Source of the DNA: Byssochlamys sp. IMV 00236
Taxonomy: Eukaryota; Ascomycota; Eurotiomycetes; Eurotiales; Thermoascaceae
Length of the DNA: 64,000 nucleotides
Direction: 5' to 3'
Assembly (NCBI GenBank): GCA_001931875.2
Contig: MSJH02000792.1
Location: 204,390 to 268,389 of the forward strand
This document shows, in pieces, positions 41,158-53,820 of the stretch. The translations under genes and the position numbers were made by a program. Position 1 is the first letter of the stretch; each line of letters begins with the position of its first letter. The notes beneath the pieces were generated by a model that was not told where the DNA came from, made no database searches, and saw only the letters and a list, made by a program, of their open reading frames with translations.

Positions 41158-42014
41158 ATGTCGCACGCGCGCGTGGAGGAAGTCTCTGACTCCGACCCCG
41201 AAGAGGTCGCCCCGTCCGATTTCAACCAAGCGCAGTTCGCCAAAGAGTCCATCATCTCTCCTTCTATAGTTCCTGGTCCTGGAGCTGGAATAAGACCGAG
41301 TGAAGCTCGACGTGAAATCCCGAAACACTTCCAATGTCTGTATCCGGTCTACTTTGACAAGACGAGGTCGCGCGCAGAAGGACGCAAAGTTGGCAGCGAG
41401 CTTGCGGTGGAGAATCCACTCGCGAGGGATATTCTGGATGCGGTGCAGATGCTGGGCTTGAGAGTTGGTTTTGAACCGGAAAAGCTGCATCCCAAGGATT
41501 GGGCCAATCCGGGAAGAGTGAGAGTTATGTTGAAGGACGAAGATGGGACACCTGCGAACCCCAAGGTTAAGAACAGTACGTTTATCATCTCTTTTGCCTT
41601 TTTTGAGCTGAGATTGGTATACATAGTTCGTGTTATGTTTATCTGACTCTGGCTACAGAACATCACCTCTATATCCTCGTCGCGCAGTACCTGAAGGCCC
41701 ACCCCACGACAGAACAGTCTCCTTACCGGCTGAGAATACAAGGACTTCCTATGCCAGAGAAACTGCCGCCACCTCCTCCAGCTCCTCGAGGTTGGAAGAT
41801 TGGCAAGATCCTTCCCATTCATTCGCCAGCGTACTCTGGTGGCGGTGTCAGCGACAATCCGTTCAAAGAAGCCATGGCGGAGATGCAAAACATGCAAGGC
41901 ATGCCCGGTTTCCCTGGGATGCCTGAGATCCCCGGTATGGCCGGATTTGGGGAGCCTGCCGGTGCTAGTGGCGCTGAGAAGAAAAAGAAAGATAAGAAGA
42001 AGTCGAAGGCATGA
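41158..42014 (+). CDS. sec65: Signal recognition particle subunit Sec65/SRP19
   Basis: The SRP19 subunit, which binds SRP RNA and lets SRP54 join the particle that targets secretory proteins to the ER. Exons are 41158-41575 and 41659-42014 (257 aa). The SRP19 domain begins at [20 protein letters not shown] (about residue 58) and continues through [18 protein letters not shown] and [14 protein letters not shown] sequence to the splice junction at [13 protein letters not shown]. The C-terminal part is Met/Gly/Pro-rich, followed by a lysine-rich end ([12 protein letters not shown]), as in other fungal Sec65 proteins. The length is close to yeast Sec65. The ATG at 41158 is in a good context (CGCCATGTC). 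Confidence 0.95.
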
Positions 42015-43044
42015 GTCCTGCCGAGCTTGGTCATGTTTTGTTTCTTTGGCTTTGTCTGCATTGCATGGCGACTGGCGTTCATCTCTTTTCGTCCGGGAGG
42101 ATACACAGTGTGACGCGTATAAACATGGGTCGATGCTGGGAATCAAAAGATATTATATTGTTGTGAGAGTGATAAAACCGATGACTGCTGATTCTCTGCT
42201 GCGATGGGAAATATTCTCTCCATGCCGAGTGGCTGAACTTGCTTTCTTTGCATATCTACTGGAGCCCATGCTCCGCAAATCTGGCGAAGCATTTAACCAT
42301 AACTCTAAAGAAGAGGGACTATCTATCGTGTGAGACTCCACGATATACTACTGTCCCCGTGTCGAGATGGAGTATACCCCGATGCAGTGCTTATACTAGC
42401 GCTGGCATCGCGTGCTATGGTTAAATACCACTCTTGAGAAAGTGTGAAATCTATATCTGAATCTGTAAAGGCGATTGCTAGTAGTATAAAGGCGGTTATT
42501 TCACGATACCTATCCCAGAGACTCCCTTCTAACTTGAGAGACGAGAAGAGGAGACCACAGACCAAGTGATAATTCACTGCAGGATGCACGTTACCTGACC
42601 TGCACATTATTACCATCGCCTAATGCAAGTTGGGCGCCCAACTACTCTATAGAACACGCTTTAGACTGCTTCGTGCAAAAGCCTGTCGTTTTCAATAGGC
42701 CGGACATCGTAGGCGGGATGGAGAGTTGCTCTAGTGCGAGTACAGAGGCGGGAACCAATCGTCATCGTCTCCGATAAGCCGATTTTGGCCTCCCTCGATA
42801 CCCCAGACTCTCGTTCGGATTGCCATTGCCGAACTACCGTTTTAGCAGTCAGCAAAGAGACTCTGTGCCCCAGTGTTCGCGACTCGTCGCATCTCTGATC
42901 GATCATCGCTCGCATAGATGTGCATTGCGGTCGCTATATGCGCTACTCCCATGTCGCAGTGATCTCCGGACGAGCGCAGAATAGGGTGGAGAATCTGCTT
43001 CGACTGCTGTGGCATGAAAACCCCGCCGCGCTCATCGAGGCAGG
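42015..43044. other. Intergenic region upstream of the nine-exon regulator
   Basis: 3' flank of sec65 and promoter of the next gene. Short frames only; no recognised feature. Confidence 0.55.
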
Positions 43045-46000
43045 ATGATTCCCAGTCCGACGAATAGTCGCGTGGATTATGGCCTTCCTCCGCAAGTGTC
43101 GAATACACCGTTTGCATTCGATATCGCTTCGTCAAGTATGAGTCCTCAGCCAGTTCCGAGGCAGTCCTCGGGTAGAGGGGCTCTTACGGGAGGGCGTCAT
43201 ATTACTCGGAATCGCGCGAGCTACAGCTGCCACACCTGTCGGAGGCGGAAAGTGAAGTGCGACAAGGTAGGTGGTGCTGATATCTCTTTCGGATCTGGAC
43301 TGGTTATAGCTGATACTTGAATTGGCGCGTTCCAGGTCCACCCGGTTTGCGGAAACTGTGTGAAGAACGGAACCGAGTGCGTTTATGATGCGGTACCTAG
43401 GAGGGACACGACTACAAGCAGCCATGGCCCAGATGCGAGCGTCCATGGTGTTAAGAGGAGGAGAGAGACGTCAAGACCTCTGGACGGAGACGGGGAGGGG
43501 TTGCAATCACCGCACAACAATGCCAGGGACGGGCGCAACGGTGGTTCCCAGGAACAGAGGAATGCAATTGAAGCGCGGTTGGACAAGCTCACCTCCATGA
43601 TTGAGAGGCTGAGCAGGACAAAGGGACCCCCTTCTTTGGAAGAGGTAGACAGGCAGCTACGAGCGGAAAACCCGGAGCTGGAGTCAATGAGGGAACACCG
43701 TCAGAACCTGCTCAGAGCGCAGGCGGGCGTAGTGGACGGACAGGGCATGAGATCGTCTGCTGAATCTCGCCAGGCGAGTCCGCGACGCAATGCAGAATTT
43801 AGCGGTGATGAGTTCCCTATCCCTTCAGGGCAAGCTACGGACCTTGTCGACCCTGTTGGTAGCCTGAACCTAGGTCACCTGAGCTTGGAAGACGGAGGGA
43901 AGTCGAGGTAAGTTTGATTATAGTCGCTATCGTCATTTTTTTTTGGTTCGATGACAAGTTGTCTGACGGGTAATAGATACGTGGGCACCACTTACTGGGC
44001 TTACATATCGGAAGAGGTATGTTATTTCGTCTATTCTGTTTGCCAGGAAGTTGCTGACCGTGGGTGTAGATCAACGAACTCAACCAGCTGCTTAGAGATC
44101 AGAACCGTTCTCATGATATTTCGCCCCCGGACGAAAGTTCTAACGATAGTGTAATGGCAGATTCGGCCCCAAGAGTGGACAAGACAGTACCCGCAGAAAG
44201 ATCTTCCCGGGCCAGGCGGCGGTCATACAACTATGATGATAACTTCCACAAATCGGTTCTGTTTCCTTCGGGCGATTCTCCCTCCGTTCACGATAAGGTC
44301 GTCGATCATAAGATGCTGAACAACGTACCAACGAGGCGACAGAGCCATATTCTGTACAAAGGGTTTATGTCTGGCGTTCACGCCATCAGTCCTGTCTTAC
44401 ATCCCCCGACGGTTTTGAAAATGTACAACGACTTTTGGCGTTGGTATGATTACAGCAGTCACTCTGGAGAGCCTTGTCCGGACCCGTCTTTTATTCCCCT
44501 GCTTTACGCCATCTGGTATGGCGGTTCAGTGACGGTATCAATACGAACGATCAAGTCGGAATTCAATGTGGATTCCCGCTCGGCTCTATCAACAACGTAC
44601 AGCGACGAGGTGACTCGCTGGTTGTCGAAAATATCGTTTCCAAGAAGCCCCTCATTGAGAGGGCTTGCTGCATTTCTTCTTGTTCAGACCATTCTCTCCA
44701 AAGAGGAGGAGCCTCTGACCAGCAGCTTGTTCATCAGTCTTGCCCTACGGGTGGCGCAAACAATGGGTCTGCATCGAGATCCTGCTCAGTTTGGGATTGC
44801 GTCCGCGGAAGCCGAGACTCGACGTCGAGTATGGTGGCACATTGTACATATGGATGGTGTCGTCGCCATGTCCAGTGGATTGCCGCCATTGGTCAGCGAC
44901 GAGAATTACTGGGACGTGGGCGAGACGAGCGAAGTGAAAGACACCTTGCTGGGGACACCAGAGGCTGATCAGTATGAGCGCTTGGTTGCCGCAAACCTGC
45001 GTCCACGGGACAATCCAGACGATCCCACTGTTTGCGGGGGGCCATCTATGGTGAATGTCTATTATCTGTCTGCCAGGGGGAAATACATCATGGCTCGTGC
45101 GTTAATCCCACTCTCTCTTATGGATATCATCGACTGACTAGGGAAACAGGTGCCGTACGTCGGATACTGAAAATTCAACTGGGAACCAGACCGGTCACTC
45201 GGAAAGATATGGAAGACTTGAGAGAAATTCTCTCAGAACTGCAACTAAATCTCAATTCAATAATAAATCGCATACCAGAAGCTCAGCGGCCCGCTATGCT
45301 GAACAGTGACGGCAGTGCTGTATCCCCGTCGCTGTCATCTCATTCCACCCCGGTCGAAGTCCGAACGAGCGACACTCAGCTGCCAGCAGACGGTCCGTCA
45401 AGTTGTCCTGAGCAATATCACTCACCGGTGCTCACTGCATTTCACAAATGGGCTCGCATACTTCTATCCTTGTTTATCGATAAAGTAAGATGCCTGTCGA
45501 TGCAGTTGCTGAGCTTTTGCTAAACATCTCTCCACAGGCATTCTGTGTTGCGTATCAGCCTTTCTTGAAGAACGCCAAGAGTAGGATCTGGCCAGCTGCG
45601 AGACAAGGGTAGGTTTGGAGTCTTTGATAGCACTTGTTGTGGGCTGAGCTGACTCTCGCAGCGCGCTGCGCCATTGCCATGGTTTCATGGAGAAGTTTAT
45701 CCTTCTTGCTACAGACCCCGACTTTCAGCCTTTCCAATGGAGTTGGCCTGGGTAAAGTTAGCTCCTCCTGATTGCCTTGACGATGAATTCTGACGTGTGT
45801 AACAGAAACCATCAGCCCATGCATGCTACCATGTACGTCGAAGCTATTTTCTTGTTACGTATATTCAACGTCAACTGACCCTTTATAAGGATAATGCTTA
45901 TCGACCTCTACGAACGACCCAACAGTTCAGAAGCCCCTAAATCCCGGGCCTTCATCGACAAAATCTTCTCCATCTCAGGACCCGACGGGGGCGTTGTCGG

Positions 46001-46901
46001 AGGCGAAGATGGAATCACGACCCACAGGCCTCTCAAGGATGGCGGCCGTGAAGCCTGGGATATGATGCGTCGACTTCGCGAGAAGGCCTGGCAAAAAGCA
46101 GGCCTTGATCCTCACCAGCTCTGGACAGAACAGGCTCAGATCCAGGCCGGTGTGGCTCGTGACGGAAATAACACAGTCATGACAGACGCTCCGATGACAA
46201 GCAATGCCCAGCCCGTCGAGCCGCCTATAGATAACCTGAGACCCGTCATAGTCGACAGACAGCTCTCAGATTTCTCTCGACGGTTCTTCGACATGACACG
46301 AGCCCATATGCTCCCCAAGCCCACGGTATCACTCCAACCACCACCTCGAAGCTCATACAAACTCCCAGTTCCAACTCCCACCTCCGTCCCGCGCACTCCA
46401 CAACCAGCCTCTCAACAACCTCCCTCTCCTTCCATCCAGCAATTCTCCGTCCCCCACGCCGTCCTCAATCCCCGTCTCGATTCCACCCTCGCCAGCTCCG
46501 CCGTCTCCCCCCCAGAAAGCATGACCGCCACACATCCAACCGGTCCTCTAAACCAACTCGCCAACGCACCCGCATCCTCCACTACCTCCTTCATGGACAC
46601 AACCGCCATCACAAACCCGCCCCTGAACATGACCATGACCACCACCGGCCCATCCACGCCACCATCCATGATGGACCCGAACCTCAACTTCGACTGGGAC
46701 CAATGGGACGCTGTTTTTGGCCAACACCTACCTGTCGCAGACGAGTTTATGGAACTTGACCCCGTGGCGGGGTTCGGGTTTCCTGATCTCGGTGGTGGTG
46801 GTGATGCTAATGGTCCTATAAGTAACCAGAACCCAGCGAGCGGGAACGGAAGTGATACGGGGATGATGGGCGCGATGGGATCTTGGGGCAATTTTGGTTA
46901 A
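43045..46901 (+). CDS. Zn2Cys6 fungal transcription factor, nine exons
   Basis: A nuclear regulator of about 1131 aa. My exons are 43045-43266, 43336-43907, 43977-44016, 44070-45096, 45150-45484, 45538-45608, 45662-45751, 45806-45832 and 45890-46901; every junction preserves frame and exon 8 is only 27 nt. The zinc cluster is Cys62, 65, 72, 79, 82 and 89, split by intron 1 after Lys74. The fungal transcription-factor domain contains a DFWRWYDY segment, ALRVAQTMGLHRD and RRRVWWHIVHMDG followed by SSGLPPLVSDENYWD. A later conserved part reads DPDFQPFQWSWPGNHQPMHATM across exons 7-9. The C-terminal 250 residues are Pro/Ser/Thr-rich and end with Asn/Gly/Met-rich sequence, a plausible activation region. 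The many small 3' exons make partial annotation likely elsewhere. The target is unknown. Confidence 0.88.
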
Positions 46902-47475
46902 TTGTGGGAGCTTTTTTTTTTTTCTTTTCTTAAATGAAGTATTGTAATACCATATTTTGTATATATTTTTGTCTTTTTTGGATGACCCTTATCATCTGGA
47001 CAGCGATAGCGTTTCTGCACAAAGTGTACGTACGTACTAGCATTATTCCCTATAGCCAAGTACATACCCACGGCATGATATCTGGGCGGGAAACTCGTGG
47101 ATATACTGAATGGTCGTTTCTAGAGATATATGATGTGGAAATAGTCAAGACATGTATTTCGTATTTTTCGCAGTGAGGGCAGTTTGGAAAACTACATATT
47201 GATCTACTGAGAAACGAGGACATGTGTCATGCACAATGCAGTGGTTTCTATTCAAGAGGCCCAAGCTGAAAGACCAAGGCATGGGCAGCAGGACAGGACA
47301 TAGACAACAATAGATTCGTGAAGCATGATATAATATTGGAAGACTCTGGAGGCGTAAGGACTGGGGGCGGAGAAATTAAGATATATGCCCCAGTAGCCGG
47401 CTCACATCCCACAGTCCCAAACCAGTAACTTTTTTCCCTTTTCTTTTATTCGTTATGGCTGGAGATCTGCCGCAT
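46902..47475. other. Convergent intergenic region
   Basis: Lies between the regulator and TCTP genes. Begins with a T-rich run just after the stop codon. No gene is seen. Confidence 0.6.
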
Positions 47476-48312
47476 CTAGACCTTGTACTCGGTGAGACCG
47501 TGCTTCCAGAGGGTGGCATAGGGGGTGACACCGTCCTCACGGAAGTCAATCAGGACGTGCCTGTTTGATAATAAAGTCAGTGAAACGTCCCAAATGTGCA
47601 AACGATTGCGGATAAATGCGGGGTCGACATACATAGCACTGCCGTCCATAGAGGAGCCCATCAGGACATCGTAGTTGTCGTAGTTGGCAAGGATCTTCTT
47701 CATGGCACCGGCAGCACCGCTCTGGAACTGCTTGATGGTCTCCTCGGAGGCACCGTTCTCCTTGAGCTTGTTGTTGACCTTCTTGATGTAGGCTAAAGTC
47801 ACACAATGTCAGTACTATATCCCATGCGATTCTGCCAACGAAAACAGGATAAGGACGTACACTTCAGGTGAGACTTGTAGTCGTCCTTGGAGGGCTTCAT
47901 GCCCTCCTCGGTCTTGAGCCAGACGAGACGGAACTGGTCCTCGATGTCGTGGACCATGACCTGCTCGCCCTCACCACCGGCATCCTCCTCCTCGTCCTCA
48001 GCAGAGGGGTTGGCACCCTCGAGCTCGAAGTTCTCGTTCTTGTTCTTGGTGTACTTGCGGCAGTCAGCCTCCCAGAGGACACCGTCGACCTCGTTGATCT
48101 TGAAGGTGTCGGCGAGAAGCTCGTCACCGGAGATGATGTCCTAGATCAAGAGAAGAAGAGTCAGCCTTGACCCGTTGAGATACAGCGCTTATTTTTTATT
48201 ATTTTTCTTATTTTTGTTTTGTTTTTTTGCCCGACAAGGATCCGCAGGGTATTTAACAGCGTCGAGAAGCAACCCCGTAACAGGGAAAGGTACTCACCTT
48301 GTAGATAATCAT
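47476..48312 (-). CDS. tcpA: Translationally controlled tumour protein homologue (TCTP)
   Basis: A small, abundant, conserved cytosolic protein linked to translation, growth and stress responses; the yeast homologue is ribosome-associated Tma19. Exons in coding order are 48312-48298, 48140-47861, 47792-47633 and 47560-47476 (179 aa). Exon 1 encodes only MIIYK. Hallmarks are MIIYKDIISGDELLADTF, the signature EGANPSAEDE, a flexible acidic loop and QFRLVWL, and the C-terminal block VLIDFREDGVTPYATLWKHGL. The last intron uses a GTATGT donor that joins AM to HVLIDF. The gene faces away from basA, and its first intron is about 157 nt. Confidence 0.95.
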
Positions 48313-49430
48313 TTTGGCGGGTGTGTGATAAGAGAATGAGAGGGTCTCGGGTCGATGTCCGGAAGCTGCTGAGGAGAAAAGAAGAGAGAAACAAGCCGGT
48401 ACTGGACGAAGAGGGGAAATTTGAAGTTTTATCGCGACCGTCGCCAACTTTGGTGGGGTTCGAGGGGGGCAAAGAGCGCTAGTCCGTTTTGGGCATCAGA
48501 CTCGTCTGGCCTCAAAAAGGGACGAAGAAGAAGTGGCGAGTGGCATGTTGGTTGGCAAATTGGGATGAGGACAGCAAGCTGGAGATTATTATTATTGTTG
48601 TTGTCAGCTAGTATCTCTGCTTCTGGTTCTGGACGATTTTATTCCACTTTACTCTAGAGGACTCCTCCTGTGGCTGTGTGTTTCCGTAGATCTACGACTC
48701 CGATCGCAGTGGCAGCCGGCATCGGATTCCAGAGAAAAGGGGCAGAATTCATAATATTAATAATTAGTTAATTAGTTAATTTATTACTCTGTACGGAATA
48801 ATTTAATTAGTTAGCATTAGTTTGACTAGATCGATCCATCAGATAGTTAGTAGTACAGAATAACTAAGTGCGGAGGAACCAGTTCCCGCATGCCGCCACG
48901 CAGAATCGCCGTTCCGGGAAAGTCTACATACTTTTTTCCTCAGGGTGGCCAACTTCTTGCAATATTAATCTTCTGATCGTGATCATTATCATTATTGGTG
49001 AGAATATCAATCCGTGTCGGTTTGGACGCTCCCGTGGCCAACTACTTAATAGTCAATGACAGCGGCTCGTTTGCGCCTGCTGCTAACTACCTACCCGTGT
49101 TGCCGGGTCTCAAGCCGCCAGACTCCGTGATTTCTCTCGTCTTAAACCATCTTCATCTCGATCCTTCCTATCGCTCTTTTCATCAGCAACCCTTTTTCTC
49201 ATCGAGCATCTGCTCTTCACGCGATATCCTATTTAATTCTGGTCGACAGTCGATTGCGTTTTGTCTCCCGTCGCGTCGGCCTTTCCGTTCCCTATCCTTG
49301 CTCTCAGTGTATTTTTATCGTCTCATCCTGAACTGCGCATCCAGCCACTTGTCGTCCTAAGACCAATGCCCTCCTGGTTGTCATAATTCATCTAGTTTCG
49401 AGCGATTCTGCGACCGAATTGTATCGTTCG
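48313..49430. other. Divergent promoter region of TCTP and basA
   Basis: 1.1 kb containing ATT and TTAATTAG repeats near 48580 and 48750-48780. The last 350 bases before basA are pyrimidine-rich and probably leader sequence. No gene is supported. Confidence 0.6.
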
Positions 49431-50816
49431 ATGACAAGTCCTGTCGCGTCCTTCGAGATGGCGTCCAACACATCGCTACCACTGGAGCTACCTCCCCTCC
49501 CGGCATATACCTTGACTCCTCGCCCTCCGCTGTTTGCTCCGATCCCCGATAACATTGTGGCTCTGATGCTGCCCATCATCGCCTACTGGGCCGTTTCCAT
49601 GATTTTCCACATCATCGATATCTACGACCTCTTCCCACAGTACCGTCTCCACACGCCAGCAGAGCTCCTTAAACGCAACCATGTGACTCGCTGGGACGTC
49701 GTCAGAGACGTCGTCCTGCAGCAGGTCATTCAGACAATCGCCGGTCTGATCCTTGCACAGTTTGACGACATTGAATATACCGGCAGGGAGGACTACGATG
49801 TCGCCGTCTGGGCACGGCGCATCAGGATGATGCAGAGAACGCTTCCTGGTCTGCTGGGGCTCCTTGGTCTCGACTCCGCTGGCCTGGCCAAGAATCTATC
49901 GGGCCATCCCATGCTTGCCGGAGCTTTGTCGGGCGGCAGATATCCTTCGCTCGTGCAAAAGGTTATCATGGATAACGGTGCGGAGGTGATTGCTCCTGCT
50001 TTCGCAAGTTGGGAATTGGCAGTGGCCAGCTTCATCTACTACTATCTCATCCCTGCGTTCCAGTTTGTCTGGGCTATTTCCGTAGTGGATACTTGGCAGT
50101 ATTTCTGGCACCGTGCAATGCACTTGAATCGATGGCTCTATGGTACGTATTCATCTATAACCGCGCGCTATCTCGACGTTGATTCTAATGAATATACAGT
50201 GATGTTCCATTCCCGCCATCATCGCCTCTATGTCCCGTATGCGTTCGGAGCTCTGTACAACCATCCGGTGGAAGGATTCCTGCTTGACACGGCTGGGACG
50301 GGTGTTGCATTCCTGACATCGATGATGACCCACCGTCAGAGCATGTGGTTCTTTACTCTTTCCACCATCAAAACCGTGGACGACCACTGTGGCTATGCAT
50401 TCCCGTGGGATCCATTGCAGCATCTCACGTCGAACAATGCGGCCTACCACGACATCCACCACCAGAGCTGGGGCATTAAGACGAATTTCTCTCAGCCTTT
50501 CTTCATCGTCTGGGACCGACTGATGGGTACTCAGTGGAAGGGCGATGTGACCTTGCGCTACGAGAGAGCGAGAGTGGCGGCCCAGAAGCAGGTTGATGCT
50601 GAGCGCTCCCAAACTGCGACAGAAGAGAGCAAGGGCGAGACCTCATCCGTTACTACGCCGGCCAGTGCTAGAAGAAATGGCAGCATTACTGTTTCTGCGG
50701 AAGAGGCGGATGATCTGAAGGCACGGACCATCCTTCGAAAGAAGACAGTTGCCCTCCAAGCTGATGGGGGAAACTCCCCCAGCCATCGACTGACAAGGGG
50801 CATCATCCAGAATTAG
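49431..50816 (+). CDS. basA: Sphinganine C4-hydroxylase BasA/Sur2
   Basis: An ER membrane di-iron oxygenase that hydroxylates C4 of dihydrosphingosine to give phytosphingosine, the base of fungal glycosyl-inositol ceramides. Exons are 49431-50142 and 50200-50816 (442 aa). Several hydrophobic segments are present. The three histidine boxes of the fatty acid hydroxylase family are visible: HRAMH (227-231), HSRHH (241-245, directly after the splice junction) and HDIHH (321-325). The segment RLYVPYAFGALYNHPVEGF is typical of Sur2 proteins. The C-terminal 75 residues are charged and Ser/Thr-rich. I start at the ATG at 49431; another in-frame ATG lies at codon 10. Confidence 0.93.
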   Translation: MTSPVASFEMASNTSLPLELPPLPAYTLTPRPPLFAPIPDNIVALMLPIIAYWAVSMIFHIIDIYDLFPQYRLHTPAELLKRNHVTRWDVVRDVVLQQVIQTIAGLILAQFDDIEYTGREDYDVAVWARRIRMMQRTLPGLLGLLGLDSAGLAKNLSGHPMLAGALSGGRYPSLVQKVIMDNGAEVIAPAFASWELAVASFIYYYLIPAFQFVWAISVVDTWQYFWHRAMHLNRWLYGTYSSITARYLDVDSNEYTVMFHSRHHRLYVPYAFGALYNHPVEGFLLDTAGTGVAFLTSMMTHRQSMWFFTLSTIKTVDDHCGYAFPWDPLQHLTSNNAAYHDIHHQSWGIKTNFSQPFFIVWDRLMGTQWKGDVTLRYERARVAAQKQVDAERSQTATEESKGETSSVTTPASARRNGSITVSAEEADDLKARTILRKKTVALQADGGNSPSHRLTRGIIQN

Positions 50817-51285
50817 TGTTCTGGTTCATACTAATGTCGCCGACGAGGTCATGTTTTCATTCTCCTTCCCCTACCTTTCTTTTCAGACCTTCAAATTCCC
50901 CTCTTTCAGGAGTTTTTAGGATGCTCGCATTGGGACAGCAGGACTGTGACTTTATTTGTACATCAATTGTGGATAAGTCCTAATTAGTCCCGGCCAATGG
51001 CCTGTTCCTTTCGGTCTACAGTTGTTTCCCACTCCGTACTCCACGGTCTTGTCTGGGTTATTTGCACAGAGGTATAGGTTCTTGGTGTTAAGGACGGGAC
51101 GCGTTTCGATTGTGGCAGACTGCTCGTTTGCAAATAGAATTCGACAACATTTTACATATGCAACTGTATATTTTGCAGTCTTACTATGAAGGGGCAAGGA
51201 TGCCCCGTGCAGAGTACATAATAACTAATTATCAAAGAGTGGTTCTGCCATAATATCAATGTTTGAACTTCAATCTGCATCCTAT
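50817..51285. other. Convergent intergenic region
   Basis: 3' flanks of basA and the orphan ORF. Includes an ACTCCGTACTCC sequence near 51031, related to the recurring 9-mer. No gene is seen. Confidence 0.6.
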
Positions 51286-52590
51286 CTATTTGTCCCCGTA
51301 ACAAGAAGTCCACGTCGTTCGAGAGGTGCCGTCAGATGAAATTGACGCAGTTTCCCACGACCCCTGGCTGTATTCGGAAGTGAAGTCATTCTTGCTCTCT
51401 CGTTCGGCAGCTGTGGATGATCTTGAACTGCTACGTGGGATATCTAGCGAGGCTCTCCTGGGAACTTTCTGCTCTGGTGGATCGATATGTGTAGTATCCA
51501 AACAAACATCCCATGGCTTTTCAACAAGGTTGATATGTGGACCGCTGGATTGCCTATCCTGGCCGTCCTTCCTGGGGGATAGCGATTCATGTTGCAGAGG
51601 CATCGATGGTTGTCCAGATGCCGGTTCGCTGCCTGATGGCAAGCTTGCATACAACTCAACGATGCTGTCGATCTCATCCTCGAGGGTCTCAAATTGCCAA
51701 TCCGGAAAGCACATCTCTCTGCCCATATTATTTCCCTGCTTGACCCCCCGGGTCATCTTCATATGAGGCGCGCCATCGACATACGCAACGTCATCCACGG
51801 AGAAAGTATTATCTTTCTTCCTCCGCAGTTTCCTCTCCTCATATCTTGCCATAATAGCCGCATTCATCGCCCTTTTCATCGCAAACGCCTTCTCGCCACT
51901 CTTAAAAAACATCTCCGTACTCAGTTCTCCATACTGCGCAATCCACGCATCCACCCACGGAATCAAGCTCGGCGCCCTCATTGCCTTTCTCATTTGACTC
52001 CGACTTAATAGCACAATACGCATATTGCGAAGGATTGTAGGCCTCGCACCGATCCGCGCGAGCATACATGCCTCGCATCGATTTGTCTGAAAATCCCACG
52101 CTCCCAGTGGTGAGTCCTCACTTGAGGATGGTGTCCACATCCCTGATACCGCACGAAGATTGCGCAGGATCGCTTTCTCTTCCAGCCCAACCACATGCGG
52201 GTATGCGTACATGATGTCTAGATGGAAAGTGACTTCGCGCTTGATCAGCATCCAGACATGGTGGATGATATGTCTATTCATACCGTTGTGCAAGGGACAG
52301 ACTGCCGCATGGCAAAGGATGGAGTTTGGAACTAGGCGGAGGAGGAATGAGCTCCTGAGATGAGCAGGGAGGGCATCAATAAGTTTTTGGATTCTGTTGT
52401 CGACAGAGGGTGCGGTTGCGCTGGTGTTGTCTATATGGAGGATTTTGGTCAGCGCATGGACATCATCACGGCCAAGCTCATCCAGTCTGATAGGATACCG
52501 AGGTCTGGGCGTGTTTCTTCTGAGTAGTGATGAGGTAGTCTGGCCTGATTTGATTTCATCTTCGACTTGTTTTCCTAGAGACGAAGGCAT
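51286..52590 (-). CDS. Hypothetical protein, 434 aa
   Basis: I do not recognise this protein. It is one open exon, far longer than the random frames around it. The N-terminal half is mixed hydrophobic and charged (DALPAHLRSSFLLRLVPN, HHVWMLIKREVTFHLDIMY). It has scattered Cys residues, including the pairs CHAAVC and CEACMLARIG, which could bind metal but do not fit a known finger. The central part is basic (MARYEERKLRRKKDN) and the C-terminal 120 residues are Ser/Pro-rich and probably disordered. No signal peptide or clear membrane span is present. Shadow frames on the opposite strand are shorter. It may be a lineage-restricted fungal gene. Confidence 0.7.
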   Translation of the reverse strand: MPSSLGKQVEDEIKSGQTTSSLLRRNTPRPRYPIRLDELGRDDVHALTKILHIDNTSATAPSVDNRIQKLIDALPAHLRSSFLLRLVPNSILCHAAVCPLHNGMNRHIIHHVWMLIKREVTFHLDIMYAYPHVVGLEEKAILRNLRAVSGMWTPSSSEDSPLGAWDFQTNRCEACMLARIGARPTILRNMRIVLLSRSQMRKAMRAPSLIPWVDAWIAQYGELSTEMFFKSGEKAFAMKRAMNAAIMARYEERKLRRKKDNTFSVDDVAYVDGAPHMKMTRGVKQGNNMGREMCFPDWQFETLEDEIDSIVELYASLPSGSEPASGQPSMPLQHESLSPRKDGQDRQSSGPHINLVEKPWDVCLDTTHIDPPEQKVPRRASLDIPRSSSRSSTAAERESKNDFTSEYSQGSWETASISSDGTSRTTWTSCYGDK

Positions 52591-53820
52591 GGCTGCAGGT
52601 TAACCGTATACACCGGGCAGTAGTGTCAATTCATCAGGTAGCTCTGTAGGAAGATAACGATAGGGTGTAATTCCTACAAAGTCTTAGTTTATTTTATTTA
52701 TAAGTTGTCTTTTTATTACTATTTTTGACTGAGAACAAAGTCTTTGTGGTTTCCCGGTGGTTGTTTGCTTTTTGTTCACTCTGGTATGTAGTCTATCTCC
52801 GTTGGCGAGTAGTTGACCTTTTTCAGGTATCATAATTAAGAAGGGGATATCCATCATCATTTGTAAAGTCTGTTCGTGGACAGTGGAACCTGAATGCCAT
52901 TATGGAGTACAGATCTCACCCTCTCATAGTCTCTAACTCTAGTAGTAGCCTCTCAATCCCATGTTATAACTAAGGTAATGTTTATGAAAATGAGCATGGA
53001 CGTGAAAATGTACATTGTCCCTTCGCTACGACAATAGTATGATCCTATTTCATTGTGCAGGATCCATATTGCTCCTTTTTTTCTTTCTTTCTATTTTTAT
53101 CATTTTTTATTGTGTCGATTTATGGAAAAATAGCTAATATCGTTCGGGAATCGGATCTATCTATCTCTCGGCGAGGTATGACCTTCACTATCATTGATAT
53201 CAAACGATGCTAACATGGCCCAAGGCAATCCATCAATATGACTATTAAGCTATTAAATCGTGCCGTGGGCTATTTTACTGCTTTAGACGGGTTCCTGAAA
53301 TGCTAGAAGCGGTTTATCCCATTGAAGCCTGCGATCATGGATCATGTTAATGAGGTCTTTTTTAGACTATAACCGATATAACCTATATAACCTATAACTA
53401 TATCATACGCTGTCTATCTACTGCTGAGAAACATACAAGTAGATAGTTAGTGCTCCTGCTAATATCTTTTCCGCCAGAAAGAAAATAGCTAGTTAGTACA
53501 GTTTAACTTACATACTAGATAGATAGTACTACTAGTAACTAGCTACGAGGGTGGAGCCTACTTAACATGCCGGTGATTTCCACGATGGAGATTATTTAGC
53601 GCCGGAGTGTCCCGCATAGATTTGGGATTCGGATGTAAATTGTAACTGCTGGCTAGTTATCGCGATGGTAGAGAAAAGATGTATCAAGTGAAATTCTCCT
53701 AGGGGTTGGATTGTCCATCTACATCGATCTTGAACATGTTCTGCCTATCTAGCCTCCTACCCCGCCACCTCCTCCCCCGCCACCTTCCTTCATCGCATCC
53801 TCCACGTCCTCTCTGTGAAT
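52591..53820. other. AT-rich divergent intergenic region
   Basis: Separates the orphan ORF (-) from the HNH gene (+). Rich in short A/T runs, with TAGATAGATAG-like and CTAGTTAGTA-like repeats around 53440-53560. No open frame of note. Confidence 0.55.
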
